Positions 13,301 to 24,900 are shown, numbered from the stretch's first letter. The stretch: DNA of 64,000 bases from Xiphophorus maculatus (GCF_002775205.1 NC_036447.1:4762501-4826500); one strand, 5' to 3'. Notes: generated from the letters alone by a model not told the origin. Numbers and translations: made by a program.

Positions 13301-16300
13301 CAGTGTTAGCCATTTTTGTGTATTTTTTTTACTTGAGATGTTAACTGGAAGAGTCCACTGTGGTCATTTCTACACATGGATGAGTCTTTGAGGTGAAGTT
13401 ATTCAGCTGCAGAAGAATATTTCATAGTGGGATAGTTGCAAATGACAGTGAGACTTAAAGATGCAAAGTTTTGCTCTTGAAGTTCATCCAGAAAGTATTC
13501 ACATGGCTTCACTTTTTCCATATTTTGTTACATTGTAGCCTTATTTCAAATTGTATTAAACCTATTATGCAAAATTTACATTCTGAACATTTTTATACAC
13601 CCATTTTTGTTTCTACTGCTTCTAAAAACAACCCAAGCCATTTGTTGGCAAGAATAAGTTTAAAGTTTTTTAGTGTCTGGAAAATGAGCCGTTTCAAAAA
13701 CCCCAAGGTAACTAAGACACACTAGGGGCCCTGTGGCGTTACCTAGCAACCCCAGCCCGTCACCTATCAATCCAAGCTGAGTTCCAGCATGTTTGGTCAT
13801 TTTACCACTGTATGCACTGTACAATGCCAGCTGGAAAAGACAACTGTTTTGTTGTTGATTCACCATCCAGAAACTGACGTTCATTTCTCCTGGCTTTTAG
13901 ATCAGCTTTGAAGAAAGAAAGGGGGCGGAGCTTGACTACATCAAGATGTTTGGAGAGGAGTGGCTGAAGGCAGGGGGTGTGGATCAGTCCAGCACGGCGT
14001 TCACCTGCCAGCACCCACGTTATCAGATGCTTATTAAGAGTAAGACACTTTGTTAAAAATGCCTAACTAAGCACAGTTATGCTAAAAAAAATTCTACTAT
14101 GTTCATTATTGTGCAATATATTGCCAAAGGTATTAGGCTCCAAATCAGAGAATGCAAGTGTTCTAGTGATTGGGAATTATAGATCCTTTACTCTGTTTAT
14201 ATGTTTTTAGCAACTCTTTCCAAAGTTGTAAATTTACTCATATTTTTCCTAAATTATGAATTGATTAGTATCTGCTACTTGTTTCAGTAGAGAAACATCT
14301 GTTATCACTCTGCTTTGTTCTTTCAAATAAAAGAGGAATTGATTGATCAGGCAAAAGCAAGGTGAAAAAGTTGAAAATATAAGAAAACTAAAGTCCTAAA
14401 TAAAAGCTAAGAAAATTATGGGATGTTAAGATGTGACCAAATATTCAGAAAAAACAAATTAACTTTTCTGTCTTGTGCAATCACTCTTTGTTCAGTATTC
14501 AGGACAGAAAGAGGCTATAACGAATAATAAGGAAAAGGCAAGCCTCCTTTTTTTATGGTGACAGTTTTTATTCAGTTATCATTTATTGTCTGTTTTGTTT
14601 TTTCTAAGAGTATGGAGCTCCGGATGAAGGCGAGCTGAAGAAGCCAGAGCCATTTGCCTTGAAAAATCAGCTGATAAGTCAGTTCTGCTTGATTTGTTTT
14701 TTCTCCTCAGTTGTCTCCACAAAAATAATAATAATAACCCTAACCCATAATATGATGCTTTCTGTATATGGTTTTGTTTTCCATATGTTTTCTTAGATAT
14801 TACATTTGTTTTTCCTGATGATGCTGAACGGGAACCTATAGGCAAGAAACTACCAGGTAAAAAACAAACTGCCTGAGCATTAATTCAGCAGTTATTAATG
14901 AATTAAACCTCATGTAAAAGTTGTTTTCTGGTTATATCCAAACATTTGTAGCCTCTATGGTTGTTCAGAAAGTAAAGGGACTGCTGCACAGGCTGCTGAA
15001 GATCCCACCTGCAGATCTGAGGCTTACCTACACCAGTCACAAGGTGAAACTGGATCACACATCTCTGCTTTATTTCTACACAGAATCCACAAACTAAGCA
15101 GGCCTAAATACTTGCAATCGGCACCTGCTTGTATTTGCATTTGAATCAGTTCATAAACACCTGGTGGCAATGTAATGTAGAAATGAGTCATCTGCATAGT
15201 TGTGGTAGCTAATTTTACTTAATATTACCGTGCTTGAAATAATCTAATAGCTAATATTAAGCAAAATTCACATTTTCCACATTTTTGTACCTAAAAATTA
15301 ACCCAATCGCTTAAAAAAAAAAATTGGTAAAAACTTGATGTTTTTTGGTGTTTAGAAAATGAGCCATTTCAAAAATCTTCAGAAGGAAATGGCACAAATC
15401 AGCAGGCACTACCCGTTACCTAGCAACCACAGCGAGGCCTAGCCCGTTACACAGCAACCCACGCTGGAGTCCAGGCCATTTGTTTGCCCAGCACATACAG
15501 TGGTAAAATGAGCTGACCAAAGTGTTTTGTTGTTGACTTTATGTCCAGACATTGTTGCTAAATTCTTGTTTGTTGTGCAGGAGGCTCTACTTTTGCTTTT
15601 GAAAGATGTATGGTTGTATAATTGCTCATCTCTTTGCAACCATTTTCACATGCGAGTGTAAACACTTAGTTGGGCGTGGTCAGCAGAAGCTTATTTAGAT
15701 TTAAAGAGACAGAAGGCCCTAAAACTGCTCATTTTGAAAAAACTGACTTGTTGAAAATGTCATCGTCTAAAAATGATTTTGTGCAATAAAAGGTAATGAA
15801 CATGTAATAAACCCTGCTCTAGGAAGATTTATAGGTCACCTTTTAAATAAGTTATGGTGGGACAAAAATCAAAAATGGATGAAATAAGGAGGCCAATGCT
15901 TTCTTGGAACATTGTGTATGTCAGGGGTCTCAAACTCCAGTCCTCGAGGGCCGCTGTCCTGCAGTTTTTAGATGTGCCACAGGTACAAAACACTGGAATG
16001 AAATGGCTTAATTTCCTCCTCCTTGTGTAGATCAATTCTCCAGAGCCTTGCTAATGACCTCATTATTCTACTGAGGTGTGGTGCAGCAGAGGCACATCTA
16101 AACGTTGCGGGAGAGCGGCCCTTGAGGACTGGAGTTTGAGACCCCTGATGTATGTAGTCTTTGTTAGAAAGAAATCAAATTCAATATTAAGCTAAAATGA
16201 TCATGAAAACAAATATTAATGAGATAAAAATGAGCAGTTTTTTTTTTTTTTTACAAACTAACATTGTATGAATTGAAAAATGCTTGAAGATGCAGCTGTC

Positions 16301-16616
16301 CTGTAAACCACTGAAATAATATTTAGGTATAAAGCAAATGTTTCTGAGAAATGCTTTGTTTTCAAGTTGATACAGTTTTCAGTTAGAAAATAATCTAATT
16401 TAGTCTATTTCTAGGTACACCACAAAAAGAAACAACCACAAATAATTTTGAGTAAAATAATAGGAACAGTTTTAAGTTGTTAATCACTCAATTAGGACCT
16501 AACGACCTATTCTGTTTCAGGTGTCGGGGACAGAGTTTCCCATCGACAGCGACTTAAAGACGCTTCATTTTTACTCTGTGGAGGACGGAGACCAGGTTCT
16601 GGTTCGCTGGTCCTGA
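7340..16616 (+). CDS. tbce: Tubulin-folding cofactor E, 16 coding exons, 521 aa
   Basis: TBCE binds alpha-tubulin and, with cofactors C and D, takes part in assembling and releasing the alpha/beta heterodimer in the cytoplasm. Coding exons: 7340-7457, 8726-8810, 9113-9277, 9605-9690, 10190-10289, 10370-10472, 10903-10979, 11067-11159, 11511-11575, 12253-12317, 13127-13279, 13901-14039, 14609-14677, 14797-14856, 14952-15043 and 16521-16616. All junctions are GT-AG and in phase, 522 codons with stop (human 527 aa). The CAP-Gly domain lies at about residues 15-85, with GLWLGVEWD (40-48) and GKHDGSHEG (53-61). Leucine-rich repeats fill about 125-340 ([27 protein letters not shown]). A ubiquitin-like domain forms the C-terminus, ending [10 protein letters not shown] see no break. 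A polyadenylation signal AATAAA is at 17157-17162. In humans both this gene and RBM34 lie at 1q42.3, so the linkage is old. Confidence 0.97.
8595..8629. repeat. Perfect hairpin in tbce intron 1
   Basis: Arms of 15 bp (TATCTATGCTAAACT and its exact reverse complement) are separated by five bases. It is not at the end of any recognised transposon; see the template-switch finding. Confidence 0.8.
9770..10070 (-). mobile_element. LINE 3' end remnant in tbce intron 4
   Basis: The plus strand reads TTGAAAATACTTTATTCATC, which in reverse complement is the usual 'gatgaataaagtattttcaa' tail of fish LINEs (Rex1/L2-like). Sequence to about 10070 may be the 3' untranslated part of the same copy. No reverse transcriptase motif remains. 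Confidence 0.4.
11638..12180. mobile_element. Decayed Tc1-like transposon in tbce intron 9
   Basis: Begins with TATACACAGTTGAAACCAGA then AGTTTCCATACA, which matches the terminal repeat type of salmonid/fish Tc1 elements (CAGTTGAAG..GGAAGTTTACATACA). Further inside, AGAAATATTGAAACTTCTGG and TGTGTAAATTTCTGATTCTG look like decayed transposase-flanking and terminal sequence. The transposase frame is gone. Confidence 0.55.
12928..12961. repeat. Perfect hairpin in tbce intron 10
   Basis: Arms CACTTTCAGTGTTC and GAACACTGAAAGTG (14 bp) with a six-base AATTAA loop. No transposon boundary is evident. Confidence 0.8.
13485..13620. mobile_element. Tc1-like terminal fragment in tbce intron 11
   Basis: AGAAAGTATTCACATGGCTT followed by CACTTTTTCCATATTTTGTT and an ACATTGTAGCCTTATTTCAA run matches the well-known end region of another fish Tc1 family (AAGTATTCACAGCGCTTCAC). 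Only one end is present. Confidence 0.55.
13670..13900 (+). repeat. Dispersed repeat with X-box-like motif, copy 2 (abuts tbce exon 12)
   Basis: Shares GAAAATGAGCCGTTTCAAAA and downstream sequence including TTTGTTGTTGA with the copies near 360 and 15340. It carries GTTACCTAGCAAC at 13738-13750 and a weaker CGTCACCTATCAAT. Similarity seems to run up to the acceptor of exon 12, so the repeat may supply part of the polypyrimidine tract. Confidence 0.6.
15340..15560 (+). repeat. Dispersed repeat with X-box-like motif, copy 3 (tbce intron 15)
   Basis: Same family and orientation as the copy at 13670. GTTACCTAGCAAC lies at 15415-15427 and is followed by a related GTTACACAGCAAC about 20 bases on. 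Terminal repeats were not identified. Confidence 0.6.
15922..16147. mobile_element. Non-autonomous hAT transposon, 226 bp, in tbce intron 15
   Basis: Ends are inverted repeats starting CAGGGGTCTCAAACTCCAGT and extending into CCTCGAGGGCCGC versus CCTCAAGGGCCGC on the other strand. It is flanked by GTGTATGT on the left and ATGTATGT on the right, an 8-bp target-site duplication with one mismatch, as expected for hAT. It has no transposase. Confidence 0.85.
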
Positions 16617-18600
16617 CTTGATCCAGCTGCATGTTTTCTAAACTTTAACACAAACTGAAATGTGATTTTGTTATCACACTGTTCTGTGTTAATTTTTCTC
16701 ATTTAGGCAACTGCAGACGTTCAGAACGACGTAATCGTCTTAATTTGTGCCTCATTAAGAAGAAGGTGTAAGGTAGCGATTCTTCTTCTGCCTTAAAAAT
16801 ATTTTAATTTTGAAACGGGTCATCATCATAAAGCTTTCACAAGCCTGGAAAGCTTCATGTGTGTTTAGTTTCAGACTACAGTGCAGCAGAAAGAAACAGC
16901 ATCTCTTAATTTATGTGTTCTGTCTGAGTCTGTTTTTATGGATCGTTTGTTTTTTTTGTTAAACAGCTCATATTTTCAATGTTTTGTTTTTGTTTCTATG
17001 TAGAAACTAAAAATGTGGATTTAGGGAGATAAAACGTCTCCCCAGAAACATTGAACACCTTCACTGGATAACTATTTTAGTTATTTGTCTTTTACACATC
17101 AGATTGTGAATAGGTATTTTGAGAATTATCTAATTCTTTTCTGTGTTGTGGAACAAATAAAGAGTTGGAAAAATGTCTTTGCTGTTTTTGGTTTCTTGTT
17201 TTAAAAGTTCACCATTGCTGCTACATTTTGTTTGCTTTCCTAAATTGTTATAAATAATATCTTATGTAATACCCTGGAGAAAGAGTAGAGAGGCACATAT
17301 TTCACAATCCTTGAAGTCTACAATGAAATTTGCAGTTTGATAATTTAGGGTCTGTTGGTTCTGGTCCACTGGGTTTTCTGAAATCCAGTTAACACACGAC
17401 ATTGACTGGGACATTTTAGAGGAATTCATGCTGACAGGTTTTATGGGGATACTGATTTCATTAAGTAATTCATGTCAAAGGAGCTTCAACCAAGTATGAG
17501 GATACCTTTCAGAAGCCTGACATTTCTACTTAAAATTTCTGTTTTATCGAAACTACAAAAAATAAATGCCTGAAATGTCAAGCGACCAAATGTTGAACTT
17601 TTTATTAAACTTTTTCAAAATATACATGTGTGTGTAATCTATATTATTTGTGTGAATCACAAAAATTATGACTGTACACCAAGATAGTGGAATTCCAGAA
17701 AAACTATTGTGAGAAACATGTGGAAGGAAGCTCCCCAGATAGCACAATGACTGAAATGATGTCAGGCAGAAACATTGAATCTACATTGAAGCCTGACATT
17801 GAAACGAAATTGAAAGTGGTCGGTGACTTACATGTTGAATCACCGTTAGGGTTTTAACCATAACTGACACTATATCACTGTTGATTCAACCATCATCTGA
17901 ATGTGGATCCACATGCACATTTGTGTTGATTTTAGATTGAATAAGTGTTAGGAATCAATGTTGATTCATTTACATTTTTGGTCTGATAGGTCTACATCAT
18001 AAATTAAAAGTTTCTTCACTGGTTTTAAACACAATTTTATTGGCAGATGATGGGTTTTATGTCGTTCAAAATTATATTACATTAACATATTTTCAAAAAT
18101 GTGTGTACACAAGTTTAAAAGTAACATGACATTTATATAACATTTCATTTAAGAAAACAGGGATAGATCTGTAAACATATTTGATTCCTTTTTGACTGTC
18201 CGAATAGCAGTCTATTGTCCACGGAAGAACAGCATCCATGAGGTTAAGCATTGCACTGTATGAACCATGGAAACATGGTTGGGGTAACCCACTGAAAAAC
18301 GCAAAAACAAAAGTGAAGAAGGTGCTGGTTAGAAAGATGATAAACATTTGAAAAGTTTTGAAACATAAAAATATTAAATAGTGTACTTGTTACAGGTCCG
18401 AGAACAAACACAAACTCTATTGTTCCCCATGTACATTCAGTTAAATTAATAAGGACATGCTAATGAATATTCATCTTAATGTTAGTTGACATTTGACATA
18501 TGCAATCACATTTACCCATCAAGCTGCAGCATAGTGTAGCATTTATGATACTGTGGCCAGCTGGCTCAAATGAAGTATTGTAAGTCTGAAAAGCGAAAAG
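16617..18600. other. tbce 3' UTR and intergenic sequence
   Basis: 16617 to about 17180 is the tbce 3' untranslated region, ending after AATAAA at 17157. Beyond it I see no gene. About 17745-18000 is an irregular repeat built from variants of ACATTGAATCTACATTGAAG and GTTGATTCAA, of a kind common in fish genomes and not classified here. The rest is AT-rich and featureless to me. Confidence 0.5.
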
Positions 18601-18629
18601 AGCAAGTATGAAAAAAAAAAGATTGTGCC

Positions 18630-18770
18630 TTGGATATACTGGATTAAACAAAACTTTAAATTTGATTGGTAAACATCCAACAGGTAGATGTGAGTGTGGT
18701 ATGGATATGGAAACAGTAGAACATGTAATAATTAATTGTGGAAAATATAAAGCAAGTACAATAAATTAGG
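18630..18770 (+). mobile_element. Fragment of LINE ORF C-terminus (CxC..H..C)
   Basis: One frame (about 18640-18763) reads GRCECGMDMETVEHVIINC followed by GKYK. This CxC-x8-H-x4-C arrangement is typical of the C-terminal zinc-knuckle region of LINE reverse transcriptase proteins. It is open for about 40 codons only and lacks the polymerase core. Clade not determined. Confidence 0.5.
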
Positions 18771-18890
18771 AAATATGATATAGAGACATTTAAACTTAAT
18801 AAGATATTAATTAAACACAAAATAAATAAAGCGGTTATTACATGTTTGAAGGTAACAGGATTATATGTAAGACTTTAGATTGGGGAGCGG

Positions 18891-18950
18891 TTAACTGAAA
18901 CGTGGGGCGTGCTAACCCCCTGCGCCACCACAGCACGCCCCATGAATATT
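18891..18950 (-). mobile_element. 5' fragment of tRNA-derived SINE
   Basis: The reverse complement contains GGCGCAGGGGGTTAGCACGC then CCCACGTTT, the same A-box region as the fuller SINE at 61472. It is preceded by an inverted 11-bp copy of its own TGGGGCGTGCT stretch, so the fragment can fold back. The B box is missing. Confidence 0.5.
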
Positions 18951-19019
18951 TATGTTATTTCATAAAATTTCTTAAGAAAACTAAACTGATAGAAAGGATT
19001 TAGTGTTTTTTTTTTTAAG

Positions 19020-19145
19020 TTGCGCCCTGATCCACACTCCATACCAGTAGGTGGCGGTAATGCACACCATTAAGTTGCTTGCCAACCGCCATTAAAAACA
19101 AAAAGAAGAAGAAGAGCTTTCTGCTTCCGACTGTTTGGTTAAGGT
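19020..19145 (+). promoter_or_regulatory. CTCF-like motif and possible promoter-exon
   Basis: CCAGTAGGTGGCGGTAATGC at 19044-19063 fits the CTCF core consensus. It is followed by an inverted GCCAACCGCCA, then a GAAGAAGAAG run, then an exon-like end before GTAAGAAG at about 19144. The pairing of AGGTGGCGGTAATGC with a nearby inverted ACCGCCA recurs at about 7105. Promoter activity is a guess from arrangement. Confidence 0.3.
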
Positions 19146-19850
19146 AAGAAGTGTTTGTGTTATGTCCATAAAATATACTATTTAATTTCATTACTATATT
19201 ATTAGAACTGCTTACAGTTGTTAAATGTAATGTGTTCTTTAAGAAATGTGATCGATTTTAAAAGTTTGACTGCTGTGGGATATTTTGTTGTGGCTCTGAT
19301 AGCGTAGCTGCTAGCTTGATGGAACCACAATTTGTTCACATGTTAGCACTTTGCTAACTGGCTTTCGTGAAACCAGTTAGGCTACAAAATCTCTGTTAAC
19401 ATCAATCTGATCAGCTGAAATAAGGCAATTTTGTTTTACCTCAACCTAGAGCTATTGTGACTTGCAGAAATTGCCACAAATAACCGGAACTAGCATATTA
19501 AGCTACTTCACTGAATCAGTTGCTTCGGATACAGATACTCTCAGCTGCCATCTTGTGCCGACAGTGAAAAACAGCAGAACTACATAATATTAGCTTGGTA
19601 TGATGTAAATTATAATTTTTGTTTGAATTACATAAAATAACTTCATGATCTGAGTTTTTTTTCATTATGCTTGGCCTATCAATAATTTCAAATAATAAAA
19701 CATAAAATATCTGGGTTTATTTTGTTCATCCGAACCAGAACCTCCAGGTTCTCCGTTGTAGAGTTTTACTGAAAATCAGCGGAGAAATATCTGTAGCGCA
19801 GCAGCTGCGGTACAGTCTGCCCACTACAGTAGAACTGAACCGAACCAAAC

Positions 19851-19961
19851 ATGAACGTATTTCATCGCCTAACGAAAGACAAGGAAGCAAAGAGATTTCG
19901 GCTAAAGAAATCTGAACTTGATTACATTGCAGCATCCTTTAGCGTCGATGCCAATTTGTAG
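19851..19961 (+). CDS. Possible small ORF or unassigned exon, 36 aa
   Basis: ATG in good context (A at -3) opens 36 codons rich in Lys and Arg (start MNVFHRLTKDKEAKRF) within a locally CpG-richer block (19.73-20.02 kb). I do not recognise the peptide and see no clear splice partner. It could be an upstream exon, a small ORF or chance. Confidence 0.15.
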   Translation: MNVFHRLTKDKEAKRFRLKKSELDYIAASFSVDANL

Positions 19962-20381
19962 CGTGACGACGCCGGGCACAAACCAGACGGGCGCGCCTTG
20001 GCAGGCCCCGGCTAAATTTCTTCAGAAATTTTGTTTTTCTAGTCTATACAATAAGATTTAAGTTATTGTATTTTATTGTATATTATATATTGTATTATGT
20101 CATATATTCAGTTAAATTCAAAATATATTTGATATGCTTAGATACAGTCAATAAATAATGTTAACATGTACCATAAAGTGAAAATTTAAGCGAACGTGTT
20201 TGGAATGAGGATGCTTGTGGACTGGGGGGAGGGAGGGATTTCACAAATTTTCATTCAAAAAAATAAGCTTTTCCAAAATTTTGAAATTTAGTCTGTTACG
20301 CTTTTTTGACACAACTTCTCCTGCTGTAGAAAAAAATGATGTAAATGATACATTTATATAGAATAATTTATAAAAAGCAAC

Positions 20382-20905
20382 TGAGTAATTTGTAGAATAC
20401 TTGAGTTTATCTTATCTGGTACTTCATTCTGATGCCTGGCCCTATAATGCCTCAGCATTGAGGAGGTGGATTTATTTAAATAAGACAGTTCTGTCAAACA
20501 TATGCAACACTTAACCTGCAGAACATAATATGAAAGTAGTCTAAGAGTCAATTTCAGCTGAATTTGGATTCAGATAGATCAAGTAGAAACGGAAAAGAAC
20601 CGGATGAAACAACAACGAAGTGATAACCAATAGCTTATTTAAGATCAAAATGGTCCCAAACTACGAAACCTTTTGTTTACCTTGAGGCTGCTCCACAGTT
20701 GACGCTGTACCATAAAAGATCAAGAAATCTCTTGGCAAATGCATCCCGTTGACAGATTCGCTTCCTTATAAACACAGTTTGGTTCACCAGGGTCATTTCA
20801 AAACAGTTCCTGTATCGGTCACATGACTTGCTGAAAGCAATACACGCACCGACACGGGGTTTTGTCTATGGGCTTGACGCATCGGTGTTGCCGAACCCAT
20901 CACTG
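20382..20905 (-). mobile_element. 5' part of hAT transposon with BED zinc finger
   Basis: On the minus strand the sequence begins with CAGTGATGGGTTCGGCAAC, a hAT-type terminus, at 20905. About 375 bases on there is an acceptor (GTTCTGCAG) followed by an exon coding for a BED zinc finger: CCICLTELSYLNKST, then MLRHYRARH (Cys-x2-Cys and His-x4-His). BED fingers open hAT transposases and the ZBED genes derived from them. The catalytic region is not found leftward, so this is a truncated copy. A domesticated gene is unlikely, as no further exons are visible. Confidence 0.6.
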
Positions 20906-21149
20906 ATTTTAGATAACTTATACATTCCACTATTTTTGTAGATGACCAGACATATCCAATGGCAGCTATTGGATGTGTTGGAAACTGGAGTTTTGGCCTT
21001 GAGGGGAGTTGTTCTGCTGTTCTTCCACCAGGAGGAGCCCAGAGGTTGCTGTCTGATGGAGGGTGATTCCTGCGCACCTGCAAGTAGTTGGCTTCATCAA
21101 CTCAAGCATAAGAGGAGCCAGTTCTCCAGCACCTGACTGTTAGCCTATT

Positions 21150-22640
21150 ATGGTATTCTGAGCCCCTCTGAGGTTTACCTCCAAGTATTTTCCTGTTCTT
21201 TCAACCTGAATTTTTCTCTGACTTCCTCGTGGGTTTCCCCTCTTGACGCCTTGGAAGATGCCCACAGTGTTGCCGGAATTTTTCAGTTCCACTATCTAAG
21301 ACCTCTTTGAGAAGATTCATCTGGTTTATTCATCCATGACTAGCGAAGATCTGCTGCTCTGTCAACAGTCTGGTTGATTACCTGCCTGCCCTTCAACGTT
21401 ACTTACACGTGCAACCTTCAGAAAATTCTGCAAGACTTTCAATCATCTTAACCTGGACCTGACGTCTGTTTTCTCCACAAGCAACCTAAACTCCAGTGAC
21501 CCAACCTCTCCCCCGGCAGATAAACCTCAAATCACTTAGTAAGCTTCATTCAGTCACCTTTTCAGTCTAATTTCAAACTGCCTTCTTACCTCTCATCTCC
21601 CCTACCTTCAGAACTCAGACGATCCTGATCCAGTATCTCCGGGACAAGAATCACATACTACACTCATTGTTCTGTTCAAAACAAACTTTATTCATCTGAT
21701 TTCATGGTCTCCTGTATGTGTTCTGCATGTGGTCAAGTGAATAGCTCCCATTTTGACAGGATGTGTGGTGATGACATTTTAATGAATACCTTACTCCTAA
21801 AATGGGTGGGTCTTTGTGCTCTGGTCGCTATGAAAGTACCAGTAACCCTAGTGTATGAAGTAGTTAAAGATTTAGTAGGAATGGGCTTTGTAGAAGCCAG
21901 GGGGATTATGGGTTAAATGAAGGAATATATCTGAATCTTAGAGGTGCACCAAGAGGAATTCCAGATGAATTTAAAGCACAACACAAAATTATTGCAGGAT
22001 TTGAATCCATCTTACGTTGGGTTACAATTAACAAAAATGTTGAATGGATTAACTATGTTTATTGTAACCATCGGAATGATAAACTTTACTGTTGAAGGAT
22101 CTCCATGAAATGAGAATGGCAAGATAAAACAGATGAGCATTAATTGGATTTTGGCTAACATGGGAGGAGTTTGCCATATGTTCACAAATCAATGCTGCAC
22201 ATACATTCCTATGCATACTGCACCAAAGACACAGTTATTAAAGCAGTAATGACCAGGTTTAGTAAACTGAAAGCGGAAATAAAAGAGAATGCAGGACAGT
22301 ACACTTGGTTATGGAAAGCCTGGAGGAAAGTTAACGTGAATGGGGAGCTTTAGCAGTCAAAATATGGTTAACTCTAGTAGTAATACTAATTGTTATTCTT
22401 CGTGTGTGTTATGTGTTCCCTGTCATGAGAAGATGGATCTTGAGGTCTATATACAGATGGATAACCAAGGACAGTGGACATCAGAAGGAATAGCACATGT
22501 GGCCACCTGGATGAGTGAAACCAGGAATTTTTTTGAAGGATGGAAAAGACTCGAGGACATTCTTGATGCCCGGACTAACTCACTTATGGATTTGTTTAAT
22601 GGGTTAATGAGTTCAAGGGAATTGGAACAGAGCCTTGGAC
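21150..22640 (+). mobile_element. Env-like region of gypsy-like retroelement, decayed (perforin A flank)
   Basis: Old, broken copy of a retrovirus-like envelope region. Recognisable are a stretch with conserved WVTINKNV and, near 22160-22200, a CxxxxxxCC-type disulfide motif of transmembrane envelope subunits (short piece: GGVCHMFTNQCC). Frames are interrupted by stops and indels. Relative to the copy at 39.2-40.3 kb a block near 21890 is deleted. It cannot encode a full protein. The 3' end runs into the duplicated unit that starts near 22584. Confidence 0.65.
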
Positions 22641-22878
22641 ACCATTGATATGCACTATTACATATATTGATCATAAAAGTGTAATATTATGATCACTTAA
22701 GTACCCATGCTTACACTTTTAAAGTGTTAACTAAGTGTAAGTGGATTACACTTAGTTAATACATATAAGAACACGTCTGTGAGTATGAGTATGAATGTGT
22801 GAGAGAGTGCGTGAATGAATACAAGTGTCATACGGCTATACAATATTATTCCTACGAAGACTTTGGTTTATTATATTC

Positions 22879-23499
22879 TGTTACGACCCGGCTCGGCCAG
22901 GGGAAAGGGAAGTAACATTAAAGAAACCTAGGTGGTAAGGTTTAACAGTTTAGAGGTTTATTGTTTGGGTTCAACAAAAATAAAGGGGGTAAAAGTTAAC
23001 AATAGTCAAAATGTAGTGACTAACAAAAGGGTACTAAACAAAACAAAACCCCAAAACAATCAGTTGTAAATCAAAGAACTTAACCAAACAAAAATAGACT
23101 TTCAGAACAGGGTACACAAAACAAACTACAAATCTCTAACAGAGGATCAAAGATCGCACACAGGGACAAAGTGAGTGACACAAGCTATCCAAGCTAACAA
23201 AGGTTGTCAGAGCTAACAAAGGTTATCAGAGCTATCAAAACAAGTTTACAGCAGTCAAACCCCTAACAAAGTGGCAAGCTGTCTAAACAAAGAAACAGCC
23301 GCGCCTTCTCCCAGGATGTCCTTGGTTCTTAAAAGGGAGGCCTCAACAGTGATTGGTGGAGCCGGCAATTGATGACCCAATCACAGTAGGCCTCAGGATG
23401 TGACACAGGACAAGCAGGGCAGCACCCACTTCCAGGTGGAGTCAATCTGATTAGCCACTGAAAAACAAGAAACAGAAAAAAAGGCCACTGGCCGTAACA
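22879..23499 (-). mobile_element. Solo LTR, gypsy type, left unit
   Basis: 621 bp beginning TGTTACGACCC and ending GGCCGTAACA, with 5-bp target duplications TATTC at 22874-22878 and 23500-23504. Read on the minus strand it has a TATA-like CTTTTAAGA (near 23330) and an AATAAA (near 22965-22970) toward the end, the expected U3-R-U5 order. No internal region remains. Confidence 0.75.
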
Positions 23500-23877
23500 T
23501 ATTCCAATACTCAATTACTCTGAACTATATGCGTTTTTATGGACACTTCTTCACAAGTTTGTCTGCCTGGTTCTCACCTGCAGCTCCGCTCCCTTCGTGC
23601 TCCTGGGTAAGCTACCTGCTATTTAGATTTTAATTTATTTTATCTGAATCCAAAGTTAATGGGTTCTCTGTTTCAGCCTTTCTGCTTTTATTTTTGTAAT
23701 AATTGAAATTGTCCTCACACCTTTCCTTTTTCTTCTCAGGGTCCGAGTTGTAGGCCTGAATACAAATGTTTTAGGGAAATTGTTAATAAAAGATTGTGTA
23801 GAATTTAGTTTGTGTTCTGGTGCACTTTATACATAACTTTTTAAAAGAATCCTCTCCCCTCTCCCTTCTGGCCTCAC

Positions 23878-24900
23878 ATGGGGCACTTAGGTGCAGATAG
23901 ACTGGTTGCGCTGGCCAGACAACATTTTTACTGGCCTAAAATGTGGCTGGAATTTGAGGACCACATTACCGAAGTGTTCCGATGTTTAAAAAAGTTGAAA
24001 CCCAACAGAGTGATTAGAACACCCAACCAGACTATCACAACAACTGCACCATTTGAGATGATCTCAATCGACTTCCTTCACTTGGAGAAATGTAAGGGAG
24101 GTGAAGAATACATACTTATCATAGTGGATCACGTCACTAAATATGCACAGGCATATGCAACCAAAGATAAATCTGGGAAAACCGCAGCCAGGAAACTCTT
24201 TGATGACTTTAAAACATAATTTGGATTCCCATCCAGAATACACCACAATCAATGTATTCTGAAAGAAATTTGAAAACAGTCTCTTCAATAAGCTCCAAAG
24301 TTTCTGTAGCATCCGCTCATCTCACACCTCACCTTAAAATCCTCAAGCAATCTCTGAGAATGATTAAAAAAACTCTTATTGAAATGTTGTGAGGAGACAC
24401 AAAAATCAAGATGGAAGGAACATTTAAACAAAGTGGTTCATGCTTAAAATTCTACTGTTAATGAAGCAACTGGATTTTCTCATTTTCTCCTTCTTTTTGG
24501 TCGTGAATGCTGCCCGTCGACCTAAACTAATCACATTCTGGCTATGCTGAGAAATTGAAAGAATTGCAATGGAAAACATTAATAAAAGTGCAAAAAGAGG
24601 ACAGAAAAACAATAATCGTCGCACTTGGCGTTCCACCCTGAGTTCAGGTGGTGAGAAACCTAACACCAAGAGGAGGACCTGGAAAGCTTCATAGTAACTG
24701 GGAGGACATAATCTATGTTGTCAAAGCCCAGAACTGGCCAAACAGCCCAGTGTTTGTTGTAAAACCATTGCATGGAACAGGAAGGGACCAAGTGTTACAT
24801 CACAACCTGCTATTACCATGTCCTTACCTGGTGGAAGAGCCCAACATCAGCGGTTCAAATCCCGGAAAAAAAATAAAAAAAATTAAAAAATCAAAGTAAG
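23878..24900 (+). mobile_element. Integrase and pol-end relic, left unit
   Basis: The open part (23878-24219) matches the zinc-binding and first catalytic portion of a Ty3/gypsy-type integrase (MGHLGADRLVALAR, then SIDFLHLEK with one catalytic Asp). It ends in a stop at 24217. Downstream the second catalytic Asp position reads Asn in the best frame, and the region that should hold the catalytic Glu is deleted or frame-shifted. A later piece (24648-24850) matches the conserved tail downstream of integrase in such polyproteins (about GPGKLHSNWED). Non-functional. Confidence 0.75.

Noticed and set aside
21704-22648. Domesticated envelope (syncytin-like) gene
   Set aside because: Frames are broken in different places in the two copies and no intact reading frame over the region exists in either.
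22879-23499. DNA transposon with TGTTACGGCC inverted ends
   Set aside because: TG..CA ends, 5-bp duplication, and TATA and AATAAA in the right order on the minus strand fit a solo LTR better.
23878-24219. Functional integrase gene
   Set aside because: Stop after 113 codons, catalytic residues missing downstream, and the same lesions in the duplicate copy: a relic.
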